A stretch of 64,000 nucleotides of DNA from Typhlomys cinereus (GCA_023101885.1 JALPQD010000004.1:11677688-11741687), one strand, 5' to 3'. Shown: positions 44,444-56,799, counted from the first letter of the stretch. Made by a program: numbers and translations. The notes: generated from the letters alone by a model not told the origin.

Positions 44444-45344
44444 TAACCAAACACAATAACCATAACCTACAAATTTAATATAACCCAAAGCTGTCCTAAG
44501 CATCTTTCCCTCATATTGACCCCCAGTTCCCTCAGGGTCTACAAAAGACTCACCCTCCCTGACCTCTGAGCACAGCTCTTCATTGGACAAACAGCTGTGG
44601 CCTCTCCAGGCATTTACCTCAAAATGGTTCTGTTGAGCTTGTCTCCCTTTCTGTTTTCTCTCTGAACTATCCTGCTCAACTTCAAACCAAACCCAACATT
44701 CTGATAATGACAGGGCTGCCAAGAGCAAGCCAAGAACTCCGTGCAGTGACGTCCACTTCCACATGATCTGCACAATAGATGCCTGTCAACACTTCACCAT
44801 GGATGAGGGAAGACCTCAAAACACTACAACTCCCTGAGAGACCAAGACTAATGCTAGATAGGAGGAGATTTTATTCACACAGTGCTCACTGATGCTTCAG
44901 CATATCCCAGCAAATACTCAGGCAATTGCTAGTAAACACAGTGGGACACACATACAGGCACGTACACAAACACACACACACACACACGCACTCGCGCACG
45001 CACACTCACAGATGTGAAAGAAAAGTAAGATGAAGACTGAGTGGAAAGGAGAAAGTATAATGAGGGATAGAAAAGGGAGATGGGAATAAGTATTAAAGGG
45101 TGAGTACACACATCTTCATTGTGTTTATGTATGAAATGTGTTAAAGAATAAAAAAAATTTTACAATAGATCATTTAAATGCAAAAAGGAGAAAGGAACAT
45201 GACTGTTCCACCCAGCCTCAGCCAGCCCTAATTCCATGAAGATGTTGGTGGGGTGGACGTCTGGAGATTTTAACAGCTCCATTTCACCAAAGTTAGGGTT
45301 CTCTCACAGAGAGAGAGCATGAGAGAGAGAGAGAGAGAGAGAGA
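44444..45344. other. unit sequence after the L1, no gene
   Basis: This continues the match to A 16105-16860. CA-rich DNA occurs at 44966-45010 and an AG repeat at about 45305-45343. No gene. Confidence 0.65.
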
Positions 45345-45560
45345 AGGCACTGAGTGTTTATGTGGAGGCCCAAGGTTGACTTTGAGAATCACCCTGGATT
45401 ATGCTGCCTCCTCTTTACCCTGGAATTTTCCAGGCTCTGACTTTCAGGGTCGAAGTACAGACCACCGCCATTTCCATCAGGCATTTTTACAAGACATCTG
45501 GGATCCAAACTCAGGACCTCCTGCTTGGGAGCCAGAGGATTAGCCCCTGAGCCATCTCTA
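45345..45560 (-). mobile_element. ID-head composite SINE, antisense
   Basis: Same insertion as 16862-17097; the plus strand ends gagccatctctagccc, the inverted head with a small deletion. Confidence 0.85.
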
Positions 45561-46732
45561 GCCCAAGGTTGGGACTTGAGAGGCAAGGCTCACCAGCCCT
45601 GAGACTGGCTCCTCAGCAGCTTGGTCACATGGCGAGGCCCTTGCAGCACCTCAGCTGCGGTTGGGCTGCTCCTTCTTAGATGAGGCACAGAAGTGGCAAA
45701 CCTCAAGGCCTGAAGGGCCTCAGTGACTCCTTGACCCCAGAGCAGTACACACCTAGCAGCAGCTTCCATCCAAGATGTCATATTGCACAGGAAGTGGTTA
45801 GGCCATACCGTGGGACACAACATTCATTTCTTCCCACAGTCACACAGTCACATACACTCAGACTACTTCTGTGCCTGTGAGAATTTTCTTTGCAGGAAAA
45901 TATAAACTGATGCCACTGAGGGAGGAAGAGAAGAAAGGAGGCTTCTGCTCTCTGCCACCCATTTCGACCCTCTTTGCTCTAGAGCATTCTGCTATGGGTG
46001 CCCTGCACTCTAGCATTCTCTTTGGTTGTCTTCAACACTTAGTCATGAGTGCTTGGAGAGTGAATGGTCAACTATATTTTTGCCAATTTTTTTTGTACAT
46101 ATTTCGGGTGCCTCTGTGCTGACTCATTGAACAAATAAATCTGCACCAAGCTAAACTCCATGCTGTCCAAACTTCCTACTGAAGCTCTTCATTATATCTT
46201 CTCCAAAGGACAGACCTAAAGGCTTGCTCTCCCCCTTCAGGACCCGTGCCTGTGGCTGAGATCCTGTAAGTGAAGACGTTTATCTGTGCCATTAGATGTA
46301 TCCAGCCAATCCGGGAACTACTTCATATTCCTCATAATTTATGCACTCAAACAAAGTATTTTTAAATTTATTTTGTCGAAAGGAGACAAATTATATAACT
46401 GAAAGAATCAACTCAGTCAGAGATGCACACCTGGAACCCTATCGCCTGGGAGATGCAGACAGGAGGATCAAGATTTCAGTCCTGCCACAGCTACATGAGA
46501 ACCTAGTTCAAAGCTGAGACAGTAAAGTCAAGGTTTTAAGGTGAAGAAAAAACTCTACATTTTATGATGTCATTCTAAATGTAAATGGTAAATATCATAG
46601 TTAAACTTTATCTTACTAAATTAGAACTCAATGTATAAAATTTCAGTTGTAACCAGACAATCATATCCTACATGTAAAAAACTTGTAATGATCCTTTACA
46701 AAGAGATGCTTAGAGTAAAAAAGCAACTTAAT
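45561..46732. other. A/B high-identity segment, no proven gene
   Basis: From about 45860 onward it differs from A 17390-18562 at only a few positions, apart from the SINE present only in A. The frame at 45871-46122 matches the A frame until a frameshift, so it is not a gene. Confidence 0.6.
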
Positions 46733-48140
46733 GTGGGCTAGGAAGATGGCTCAGGGGGTAAAGATTTTACCCTAGAAGTAAAAGGACCTAATTTCCTAGA
46801 TCTTATGTTAGAAAAAAAAAAAAAAAAAAGGCCAAGTGGATATGGTGGCAGCCTCCATTTCCAACCCTGGGAAACTCCAGAGCAAAGCAGTAAGTAGGTA
46901 GAGTAATTCAGGATCACTCCTAAAGTCACCCTTGGGCCTCCACAAGCACACACAATGCACTCTGCTACACAGGGACACACATACATACCTCCACACACTC
47001 ATATGCACATGTGCACATGTCTGTGTACACATAAAAGCTTAAGTACACAGAAGTTAAATGTTTAAAAAGGTTTGCATGTGCCACAACTGGTGCTAAATAT
47101 GCAAAATAAGTGCTTATGTGTTATTGTATACATATTTTTACTCGACCAGAAAATTACTGAACTTTGAAATTTCTTCTGGGATGCCCTGAGTTTCTTCCAC
47201 AGTGGGAGAGTCACACTCTCTGTGCAGCTGGCAGGGACTGAAGCAAAGACAAAAAAAAAAAAAAATGTGTACTCCAAGTCAGACAGACAGGAAGGAGCTA
47301 CAGCACATCAATGAAGCCTCAGGCTGAGCCAGTTCAGTTCTGTGCTAAATGCAGGGACTTTTGGCTCTTGTGTGTGACCTTTGTCCCAAAGGTACATGGA
47401 AATGGCAAACTGATCAGACAGACATTCCTGCCTAATCTGAACTGATTTCCAGTGAAACCTGGCCCAGTGCTTCATGAAGAAACTGTTTCTGAGACAATAG
47501 ACATTTCTTTCACTTTTCTTTGTTGTATGGGAAAAATCAGGGCTCTTTGTGAAACTGTATCTTCTCCAAAATACATTTATAAATTTTATAAATGAGGAAT
47601 TTAGCAGCTATGAAAAACAAGAAGGGGCGAGTAGGAGAAAGACAGAAATGGAAGAAAAGGGGAGGAAAGGAGAGGGGGAGAAAGGGACTGAGGAAGGGAA
47701 GAAGGGATGAAGGGAGAGTGGAGGCAAAGAAATTTTCATATGAAAGTCCACCTAGTGTCCTGACACTTCTTTTTCTTGGCTTTTTTTAGCTTCCATTTTA
47801 GCTCTTTAAAACTATCCTTAACCTTTAAAATTTTATTCATTTTTAGCAAGGGGGGTGCGTGGGAAAGTATGAGGGGGATGGACACAATGTATATGAAGGT
47901 CAGAAGATAACTTTGTGAAATGGTTCTTTCCTACCACTTTATGTGGGTTCTAGAAATGAGAGATTGAACTAGTGTCTTCAGGTTTGCAAGGCACACCTGC
48001 TGATAACTCCCATAGCCCCCAAATTGTTTTTCTATCCATCTAGACAATGGAAAATCTCAGCAAAGAAGTTACATATTGAACTTTTGCTTTCATGCTTGCT
48101 TACAAAGCATTTCTCTTTACTTCACAGATTCTCTACTCTC
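46733..48140. other. SINE, unit sequence and B3, no gene
   Basis: The ID-head SINE at 46735-47035 (+), unit sequence 47041-47844 and an inverted B3 at 47845-48020 repeat the order at 18563-19856. No gene. Confidence 0.7.
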
Positions 48141-48704
48141 TGTGATAACTAGCTACAGTGCCAACTTGACAATTGAAGAATGGAACTCTGGGTCATTTGT
48201 AAAGATTTAGCAGTTTGGTAACCGAGCAAGTCTGTAGGAGATTGTCTGATGGGGAGGGCCCAGCCCACCATTCCCTGAGCAGGTGATAAGATAAGAGGGA
48301 ACTCATTCAGAGAGCTGGCATTCTTTGGCATACTTGGAAGATATACTGGCCAGTGAAGTTTGTCCCTCTCTCAGCCATTCTGTGAGTATGATGTAGCCAG
48401 TTCCCTCCACTCCTAGTATTGGTATGAGCTCTTCTAAGCTGGACTAAGAGTTGCCACCAGCATATTAAGAAAGAATAAAAACCGGTCTGCCTTTGCAGCA
48501 AGCAGTCTGCAGTTCTCAGCCTCCAAGATGTCTGCGGTGACTTAGCCTCCTCCAGCTTTGGCCATCCAGCCATGCTGCCTCTGCTTTGAGAGACTGTCCC
48601 TTGCCTCTGGAACCGTAAGCTGAATAAACCTCCTTTTCTCCCTTAAGTTGATTGATTTTGGGTGTTCTCTCATAGCAATAGTTAAGAGTAACTGTTACAG
48701 AAAT

Positions 48705-48719
48705 TGGTACCAGAAGTGG
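48705..48719 (+). promoter_or_regulatory. MaLR primer-binding site, tRNA-Leu type
   Basis: TGGTACCAGAAGTGG is complementary, with about one mismatch, to the 3' end of a tRNA-Leu, a few bases after the U5 end. Leucine priming is the hallmark of ERVL and fits MaLRs, which depend on ERVL enzymes. Confidence 0.65.
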
Positions 48720-49015
48720 ATTATTGCTGTGAGATTAAGAACAGCTGGTACCACAATGTGAAGTTGTTTGTGAAGTTGAGAGAAGTTGGTACCCAGAAGT
48801 ATGGCCAATGCTGTGATGTGGCTAGTGTGCCTTTGGAACTGTTTGTTGGAAGAAATACGGAGAACTTTGGGACTTTGTACTGAGAAAGTCTTTGCGTCTT
48901 GGTGGTTGGGCCAAAGGGACCTTTCTCATGAGAGCTCAGAGGAGAGCAATTCTGTGAGAGACGCAGACAGTGGAAGCCCAGCTTGTGATGGTCCAGAGGG
49001 GAACAGAGACTGTGT

Positions 49016-50056
49016 TTGCCAACTGGACGAGTGACATGGAGCCATGTGTTGGCCGAGAGTTTAGTGAAGTTTTGCCCTCGTCCTGAAAGTTTGCCTGAAA
49101 TTAAGCTGGAGTGCTTGGCAGAGGAAATTTCAAAGCAATGTAGTCTTGACAATGTGATATGGCTACTTTTTAGTTGTCTTCAGAGTTATGAAAAAGAGCA
49201 AAGAATCAGGCAGGAAGAAGCAAAAATTGTAAGATCCAATGATGAAAAATACAATGGCAAACTTAAAGAGTTGAACCAGGAAGAAGCAGAGAACAAAATG
49301 GCTGTTGAAGAGATTAGCTCCATTTGTAAATCAAAGCCTGCTCTTAATTTGAATAATAGAAGAGGCCCTAGCCTGAGGGCAAGATCCTCAGGGAAGGCTC
49401 CCACTCATAAGAATGCAAATCCTTTCAGAAGACTGGAGCTAAAGGGTGGAGTTCCAAAGCAAGAGTTGGTTTCTCTTACCAAGCAACTGCCCAGGAGTGA
49501 AAGAGATGGTCAACATAGAGAAGCAGAATCAGCTGTGATTCAAGGGGGCCAGTCTTGGCAAAGTCATCCACGTGGTTCTGGTTTTAAAGATATCAGTGAT
49601 GCAAGAGGGAGGAGATCATGGAGTCCTCCTCCAAGATTTCAAAAATTGACAGAATCCAGGCATCATGAGGCAAGAAGCCTGCAGTTTAGAGGTCCAAGAA
49701 GGGCAGTTTGTGCTGTGGAGTTAAAGCCTGGTTTGCCATTGAGAAGTAAAGATGTTAGAGATTCCAGACACAAAGTGGGACATCTGCCAAGGAGAGCTGC
49801 ATACCCTGGGAGGAGTCAGCTCAAGAGACCAACATATTCTATGGGCAGCTGCATTGGAGGGGTGGAACTAAAGCCCTTTGGAACTGAGATGATTTCAAGG
49901 AGAGGCTCACCTGTTGGACTTGGAATTACAAAATTTGGAGTTTGTCCTCCTGGTTTTCGGTCTTGTTATGGACCGACCTTTCCTGGATATGCCCCCATTC
50001 CTTCCTTTTGTAATGGGAATGTTTATTCAGTGCCATTGTATGTTAGAAGTATATAA
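49016..50056 (+). CDS. 346-codon open frame in the MaLR interior, function unknown
   Basis: The frame is uninterrupted over almost the whole interior. Visible features are a Glu/Lys/Arg-rich predicted coiled coil at about residues 57-100, a basic Arg/Ser/Pro-rich middle (about 110-290), and a Gly/Pro/Tyr-rich C-terminus (about 303-346). I see no protease, RT or CCHC zinc knuckle. MaLRs are generally regarded as non-coding or carrying only gag remnants, so an intact frame in a young copy is unusual. A shortened gag-like RNA-binding protein is one possibility; chance openness is another. Confidence 0.45.
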   Translation: MPTGRVTWSHVLAESLVKFCPRPESLPEIKLECLAEEISKQCSLDNVIWLLFSCLQSYEKEQRIRQEEAKIVRSNDEKYNGKLKELNQEEAENKMAVEEISSICKSKPALNLNNRRGPSLRARSSGKAPTHKNANPFRRLELKGGVPKQELVSLTKQLPRSERDGQHREAESAVIQGGQSWQSHPRGSGFKDISDARGRRSWSPPPRFQKLTESRHHEARSLQFRGPRRAVCAVELKPGLPLRSKDVRDSRHKVGHLPRRAAYPGRSQLKRPTYSMGSCIGGVELKPFGTEMISRRGSPVGLGITKFGVCPPGFRSCYGPTFPGYAPIPSFCNGNVYSVPLYVRSI

Positions 50057-50580
50057 CTTGTATTTTGATTTTACAGGAGACTTTGGACTTTGGACTTTTG
50101 GACTGTTGTAGTCTATGAAGACTTTTAAAGTTGGACTGAGTATGGTTTATATAATGAGATGGCAATGAGCCTGTGGGGACCAGGGGTGGAATGATATGTT
50201 TGAAATGTGTCCCCCACAGTCTCATGTGTTTGGCAAGGTCATGGCACCTTGAGAGGTGGAGCCTTGCTGGAGGAAGGCAGTCACAAGGGGTGGGCCTTGA
50301 GGTGGATTAGTCCCACCCTACCTCCAGGAGAAGTCTGCCTTTGCAGCAAGCAGTCTGCAGCTCTCAGCCTCCAAGATGTCTGCGGTGACTTAGCCTCCTC
50401 CAGCTTTGGCCATCCAGCCATGCTGCCTCTGCTTTGAGAGACTGTCCCTTGCCTCTGGAACTGTAAGCTGAATAAACCTCCTTTTCTCCCTTAAAAAAAA
50501 AAAAAAAAAGAATAAAAACCCTTGTTCCTACATACTGTTTTATGGTGCATTTATCAGCAACACCAAGGCAAACTGTTACA

Positions 50581-52740
50581 CAGTTTTAATTTCAAAAGCT
50601 ATTCCACCCACCCCTGAAGCCTCTCCTCTGGACAGTGGGTTTTAGAAGCAAAGTTGCAGTGGCCTTACAGCAGTCCCCTCTGTCCCACAGCAAGTCCAGC
50701 AAAATAAACTCTTATTTAGTGCTGCCCTGCTGCTGCCCAGAACTAAGACTAGATGGCTGTGAGTGATGATGGTGGTCTCCATGGGTGGCTTCCTGCCTTG
50801 TGACTCCTGTAGGTTAGGTCACATAAGAGTCCATTGTTCCTTTGTTCTAGAGAATGGAGCTTAGGCAGGTTGAGAGGAGCCATGCTGGGGGACAGTCTCT
50901 GAAGGTCTTTGAAGGTCTTGAATGTCATCCTCACTGCTGGGATTACCCTGAAGGAATGCGCTCTATTGATCCAGAGGAAATGACGCTAATTCTTCACAGA
51001 GCTAGGGTGATTATCTTCCCCCACCGTATTTATGAAAGGACATGGAGATGAGTTTTCCATAGCAGATCAACTAAGTCCTTCAACAGAAACAGCTTGACCA
51101 GGAGCCCAACCACAAGATCAACCTGGTTGTGCCCAGATATTAACAGACCAATGAGAAGTAGGGGACCAAAAACTTCAATCACGTTCTCAGAACAGCTAAC
51201 CAATAAGGAAAAGCCATTCTTTCCTCAGTTATCTACACTCAAGACTTTTCTAAGATCCCCCAGGATTGCACAAAAGGTCCTCGGTCATCACTCTGACAAA
51301 TACTTACAGAAATGATTCAGAAGAAGTAAGTTGTATTTGGGCTCACAATTGACAAATCATGGAAGATTACTCAGGGGAAGAAAGAAAGAGAGGAGAGAAA
51401 GAGAGAGAGAGAAGAGAGGAAGAAAGGGGGAGAAAGAGGAGGAAGGGGAGAGAGAGAGGGAGACAGGGAGAAAAGGAGGGAGAGAAAGAAGGAAGAAGAA
51501 AGTAGAAGGAAGATGAGACAATTATAGAATAGTCCACATTGAACACATTGAACTGATCTGATCAGCATTTTCTAACCAGCAAGCAACCCAATGAAACACT
51601 TTCAATTCCACATTCCCAGCACTGGCATGGCCTCCTGGAAATGCCCCTCTCTTCACTCTAAGAGATGATTGACTTCCTTTCACTGTGAAAGAAGCACTGG
51701 CTGTTCTCCATGTTCTGTACCTGACCAAATACAGGGCCTGATGAGCCTGAGGCCAAGAGCAACCACCCACTTACAGCCTCTGAAATGACCTCCAAGGGAC
51801 AAAGGACAATGTGGCCTCAGATATCTTCACTGTGCTGAGTGTCTCTACCACCTTTGGCTTGACCCTACTCCCTATGCGGCCAGCAGAGCTTCCTTAGGAT
51901 GAGCTCAGAGTCCTGGAGCCAGTTGTTATCTATGATGTGCCTGTTGTCACTCATGGGATTTCAGTCAATAAGCTCAGGGTGCTTCATATGCAGACATCTT
52001 CAGTAAACTGTATACTTACACAAAAAAGTTTTCAAAAAGGTAATTTTTGAGCTAGGCCCACATAGTGATTCACAAATGTAATCCCAGCACTTGGGAAGAC
52101 TGAGGTAGGATGGGTATGAGCCAACTCGAGGCCAACCTAGATCAAAAGTAAACTCCTTGGGCTACAGAGAGAGACACAGCGTCAAAAACAAAAATGTAGT
52201 ATTGGACCCAAATGTTCCAGAGTTCCATGCCCATTTTAAGAGAATTTTGGATACATGGGTTCACTGAGGTTTTCACTTGTTTTAGACTGAAGTGTGGATA
52301 AGCACCACCTCTTCCTGACCCACTGAGAACTGTGGGTAATGGGAGTGAGGGTCTCAGGGTACAAAGACCTCCAGGGTCATGTGCTTTATCCTACACGGAT
52401 TTTGTTTCTCCTTTCTGTTTCATCTCTGCCATATCCCAGACTTCCATATTCATGATCCAACTCCCTATCTCTCTGGCAAACACGAGGAAATATGGTTAGA
52501 GTCAGAGGGGCTGAAATGGTGAGTGTCTACAATGAGACCAAAATTGGCATTTACACAAGACCCAAAAATTGTGTATTGTCCAGAATGCCTTCGCGGATCA
52601 GAAGCCAGAAAGATTATCTTCCAAGGGTCATTTTCAGTCTACTTAGCAAGTTGTTCCTTCATCTAAGTTGTTCCAAGTTGCAGACACTTTATTATCTCTG
52701 TCCAATCAACAGGGTCAAAAATAGTTTCTAGTTTGGGCTC
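50581..52740. other. unit sequence leading to the copy C promoter, no gene
   Basis: This matches A 20399-24845 apart from the LTR, ERV and deleted parts noted there. It includes a GA-rich repeat (51380-51505) and a B1 (52050-52200). The frames are repeat-derived or not conserved. Confidence 0.6.
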
Positions 52741-52748
52741 ACTTTTCT

Positions 52749-52930
52749 TTCCCTAGAAATGCAGGAGATTATGGAAAAGAAGGAGATCCTATTCTTCTGT
52801 GATTGGCTGACTCGCAATAAAAGTTGGAAAAGGAAAGTCAGTAGAGTATACAAGTATCTGTGCATCCCTTAGCAGAAGCAGAGGTAGATTTCAAGAAGAG
52901 ACTAGTGAAATTCCAGGCCCTGTATCTCCA
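52749..52930 (+). promoter_or_regulatory. decaying interferon-type promoter and exon 1 of IRG copy C
   Basis: The order matches the promoter at 24865: a GAS-like TTCCCTAGAA with a 4-base spacer (52749-52758; the copy B site has 3), inverted CCAAT (52802-52806), an unchanged ISRE core GAAAAGGAAA (52827-52836), and TATA changed to tatacaag (52847-52854). A donor gtgaga begins at 52931. The spacer and TATA changes suggest weaker or altered induction, in line with the broken gene downstream. Confidence 0.7.
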
Positions 52931-53530
52931 GTGAGAACATCAGCTGGCCTCCCAGAATTTGCTGGTAACACAAACCTTCCAGATCTCTTTTCTAATCTAT
53001 ACCACCTCTTCACTCAAGGAGCTAATGGGTAACAGGCCATTCAGATTCAAAGCCTGAGCACCCCATCCTCCTTTGAGAAAGCTAGGGGACTTTGATGTGA
53101 GAGGCGCAGCATTGGCTTGTGGATGCTCTTAGCTAATCATTCAAGTTTAGATCAACTTTAGTAAAAAACCTAGATATTTTTCCCTTGTTGAACTTCCTTA
53201 TTGTTTTTGCTTGCCTCTCCCTAAAATTTGCCAAAAATCATTGTTTCAGAATATCAACAGTCACTACAGAATGTATAAGGGCTGTTGTGTGTCAATCTTA
53301 CATTACTTTCTCCCCCAGTTCAGCATTTTCACTCCCTTCACTGCAGTGGATTCTGGCCTGGGGAGAAGAGACCCTCTCCGAACGCTGCTTCTACTGTTTC
53401 TAGCTGTAGAAAGTCTAAGACTGAAAAGTTGTTTCCACTTGTGTGTTCTTTATTGTAAAGAATCAGTGTGTTCATGATCTTCTCTTACATTTGTGAAGAA
53501 AAGTAAACTGTAAAATCATGTCACAAAGAC

Positions 53531-53962
53531 CATCTCCTGAGTGTTTAGTTGCATGGCTGTATCTAGGGAAGGTATGTAGGGCTTAGGCCAATTTTACTTT
53601 GGGTATATTAAAGGATGCTGCTGCCTTTTCTGAAGACAAGTGCTTTAATCTTTCAACTTGTTCCAAATGAATAGGCAAAACATTTTCCATCTTTTGTCAG
53701 CAACTCAGTAAAAGTAGTGAATGAAACTTCAGCTTACATGATTTATGTGACAGAGCCAGTAGCATTAGTTAGTAAATGGAAAGAGCATTCACTGAGCAAA
53801 AAAAAGGTTTGTTTACATGTTACATTGGGATGCTAGGTATTTGTGGAATTTCAAAAAATTAGGCAATTCTGTACTTACATTTTTAAACCTGGGATGTTCT
53901 TCAAACTTAACTCATAATAAATTGATGTAATTTAATACATAGGATCATATAAAAAGTGAAAA
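53531..53962 (+). pseudogene. processed retrocopy of an unidentified mRNA 3' end
   Basis: About 430 bp are present only in unit C, flanked by an exact 19-bp duplication, aaaatcatgtcacaaagac (53512-53530 and 53963-53981). The insert is non-repetitive, looks like a 3' UTR, contains aataaatt about 35 bp before its end, and finishes A-rich. It is a 5'-truncated L1-mediated copy of a cellular transcript. I do not recognise the source gene. Confidence 0.85.
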
Positions 53963-53981
53963 AAAATCATGTCACAAAGAC

Positions 53982-54565
53982 ATGCAGCATTTTTCAGTAA
54001 TTATAGCTTGGGGTGCTAAACACTTGCATTCGTGCTCAGTTCAGAGAAGATTCAGACTTAACTCTCCATCATAGAAACAAGGACCTATTCTGAATGAATG
54101 AGAAGGAAAAATCGTCTTGAAATAGCAAGTGAGCCTTCAGCGACATTCCTACTATCTCCGGCAGGCGCCCTCCTCAGGCATCTGGCTACTGCGCATATCG
54201 TCCTCCCTGGCAGGATGAGCTTCTCTTTCATTGCATTCTCTTTACCTGTCACACTGAGACTCTGACAATGAACACTGCTTCTGCGTGTGGTTGCTCCATG
54301 CACCAGTGTTCTCCATGCTTCCAGGAGCCTAGAAGAGGCTTTCTCCAAATCTGGCAGCAAATGGTCCAGAGAGCTCCCATGTTGCAGTTTCCTCAGTTTC
54401 ATCTAGATTGGGGTGGGCATTTAGGTGATGCTGCTGCCTTTGACTTGGCCCTGCTCCTGTAAGTAACCCCAATAATCTCATTGATTTGCCAAATTGGACT
54501 AGGTGTAATCCTTAATTTGAGATATTATTGAATCCCTGTCCCGAGTTGAGATATTTGTGTGGCAC
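53982..54565. other. unit sequence, no gene
   Basis: This matches 610-1160 and 25610-26176. No conserved frame. Confidence 0.65.
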
Positions 54566-55180
54566 TGTTGTGGCCGGATTTTGGGGTCCCTGAGATCGAC
54601 AAGGAACCAATACCAATGCAATTCGCATGAGGGTCTTTATTCCAGGTTCGAACCTGGACTAACGACCGACACAGATGCAGCGGTTACAGATCGAGAGCGT
54701 GGTCCTTTGGTTCAGTGAAGTTTTTATAGCTAACTAGCGAGGGGAGGGGATTTTTAACTTAGTGGTTACACGATAGGCTGACAGCAGTCGCGGCGCTCTG
54801 GGATTGGTTCTCCCCTTGTCCATGAGCAGTTTAGGTCATAACCTGAATTACCTGCAACATCTGGAATTTCCTGTTCTTCCATGGATAGTTTGGTCCCTGG
54901 TTGCTGAAAGACTCGTGCCCAGGCTGACGCTTCCCTGGTGCAGCCTGTGGACTTTTATGATAGAGAAAGGGGCAGAGAGTGGACAATTCCGGTCAAGCAG
55001 AAACGCTGCTTTTGGCAAGTACCCAGGCACGTGAGGCTGCATTCCGGACTCCCAGCCTGCCTATACTTAAAGCTAATGGCCGTGCTCCGACTAGGCTATA
55101 TAAGAAAGCTATATGCATCTGGGGAAACATACTTAAAAAGAATTAAAAAGAAAACCAAAATCGGGTTCTTGGTCTCCTCA
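54566..55180 (-). mobile_element. solo LTR, antisense, shared with unit B
   Basis: This is the same insertion as 26177-26795, with exact gcac duplications at 54562-54565 and 55181-55184. Confidence 0.88.
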
Positions 55181-55184
55181 GCAC

Positions 55185-56799
55185 CTCCCAGTTAAAAGTG
55201 TTACCCAACAACATTCCAAGGAGCAGAAGCAAGAAATGGACATGCTCTTCCCAGACACTCTCAGTGTAGCTCTTCTGAAACTCTGCTCTTTCTCCAGGGA
55301 GTCTGCACGCACTTCTGCCTCATCTTCCTTCTCTTGGAGGAAAAGAAAAGTGAAAAGTTCCGGGTATAAGCATAGAGACCAAACCAGACCAGATTATAAG
55401 AAATCAAAAGCAGCTGTAATGGGAAAGCTCTGGGCAAGGTTCTGTGGTCCAAACAGGCTTGGGCAGAAGTTGAGCCTAGGTCAGGCAATGTGGCCTTTTA
55501 CAGGTCAAGGGTCAGATAAGGATAGGAAAGGGCCCAGAGGGGGTCCCAGTTGGAGGGGGTCCCAGTGAGAGACTGGTAGCATCCTGAGGTTACAACAGTC
55601 ACCCTGCAGGTCCTCCAGATCTCTGGGGACTTTCTAGATTGGGCAGGGGAGCAGTAGAAACAAGAGAAACATGTAACTGATCCAACCTAATCAAAAGATT
55701 CAGTAATTCTTTGAAAATGAAAATCATTTTCAAAAATGTCTCTAACTGTGTGAAACCAGATGGGAGGACCACAAGTGTACGGGTCCTCGTGCACATAGCT
55801 GAAACAACCTACAGTGGCTTCCCACATCTTACCGCCAGAAAGATAAAGGCCTTGGAGCCCTACAGTAGGTCTGTATTTCCTTATTCAGATCGTAACAGTT
55901 TCTTTATTGCACTTTCACAACTCTTCATCCACACCTTGTTTTTTAAAGAAAACTCTCATTCACATTTCAGTCTGAAGATGTACTCCACTCGATACATTTT
56001 TAATATATTCTTTTTTAAATATCTGTTTGCACACTAGAGAGAAATTGTAAAATTACTGAAATTCTTAAATGTAAAAATGCAACAAATAGAATAAGTCAAA
56101 GAAATTAAAAGTTAAAGCAATAAGAAAAATCCTTTCACAAATCACCTTTTCTTCTTCAATGTCCAGAATGACATATTCATAATTTACTGTTTGATTCTAT
56201 ATACTTACATATATCTTTGCATACTCATAGGTTTATATATGTGTGATGCTTTCAGGTTGATACTCCATGCTATTCCTAAAAATGAGTCACCAGCTATGAT
56301 TATGATTAATGTCGAGTTGTAATTTCTCATCTTCTATTTTTGTTATTCAATTTTGTCATCAGTTCTCCTTCACATTTAATGTGAATTGAATATGAAAATA
56401 ATTTTCTCCTTCATTTTTAAAACATGGTTATATAATGTATGTTTTCTTATCTTTCATACTTGTACAACTAAGGAATCATTTGAATCTGACAAGTTACTTA
56501 ACAATAAGGAACTTTAAACCATTTCCTCTTTTCTAACAGGATTTACCCACTGTTTATTTGTTTGTTGCTTGTTCTTTGTTGAGATATGGAAATCTTGGAT
56601 CTTTTGGTATTTATCTCAGTGTAACTATTTCATTCAATGTTTTTCTGAGTAAAGCTCCAGTAGCTCAGGAAATACTAGTAAGAGAATGAGATTGCATAAA
56701 ATTAAGACTAGTGTGCATTGTGAAGAAAATAAGAGTAAAAAGAATGTTTACAATGAAAGAAAATAACACCATTACATAAGGTATAAGTAATCAGAATAT
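55185..56799. other. unit sequence with a C-specific deletion, no gene
   Basis: At about 55258 sequence equivalent to B 26880 joins sequence equivalent to B 29555, removing about 2.7 kb including the AAGG array and the CTG/leucine frame. The rest matches 29560-31100. No gene. Confidence 0.7.

Larger units (their letters stand above)
48484..50507 (+). mobile_element. MaLR element inserted as a processed RNA copy (R-U5-int-U3-R-polyA)
   Basis: The insert starts inside an LTR (R, at gtctgcctttgcag), runs through a short U5 ending ttaca (about 48699), a primer-binding site, an interior, a purine-rich tract, a U3 beginning TGATATG at 50192, and a second R ending ctccctta followed by about 17 A. 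It is flanked by an exact 13-bp duplication, aagaataaaaacc (48471-48483 and 50508-50520). The two R copies differ at about two of 165 bases. The layout is that of the genomic RNA plus poly(A), so it looks copied in by L1 machinery instead of integrated as a provirus. Unit A is the empty site. Confidence 0.9.
48141..50580 (+). mobile_element. ORR1-like LTR split by a later insertion
   Basis: The left part 48141-48483 and right part 50508-50580 join to give the same LTR as at 19977-20398. The interruption is the 2.0-kb MaLR retrocopy at 48484-50507. Confidence 0.8.
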
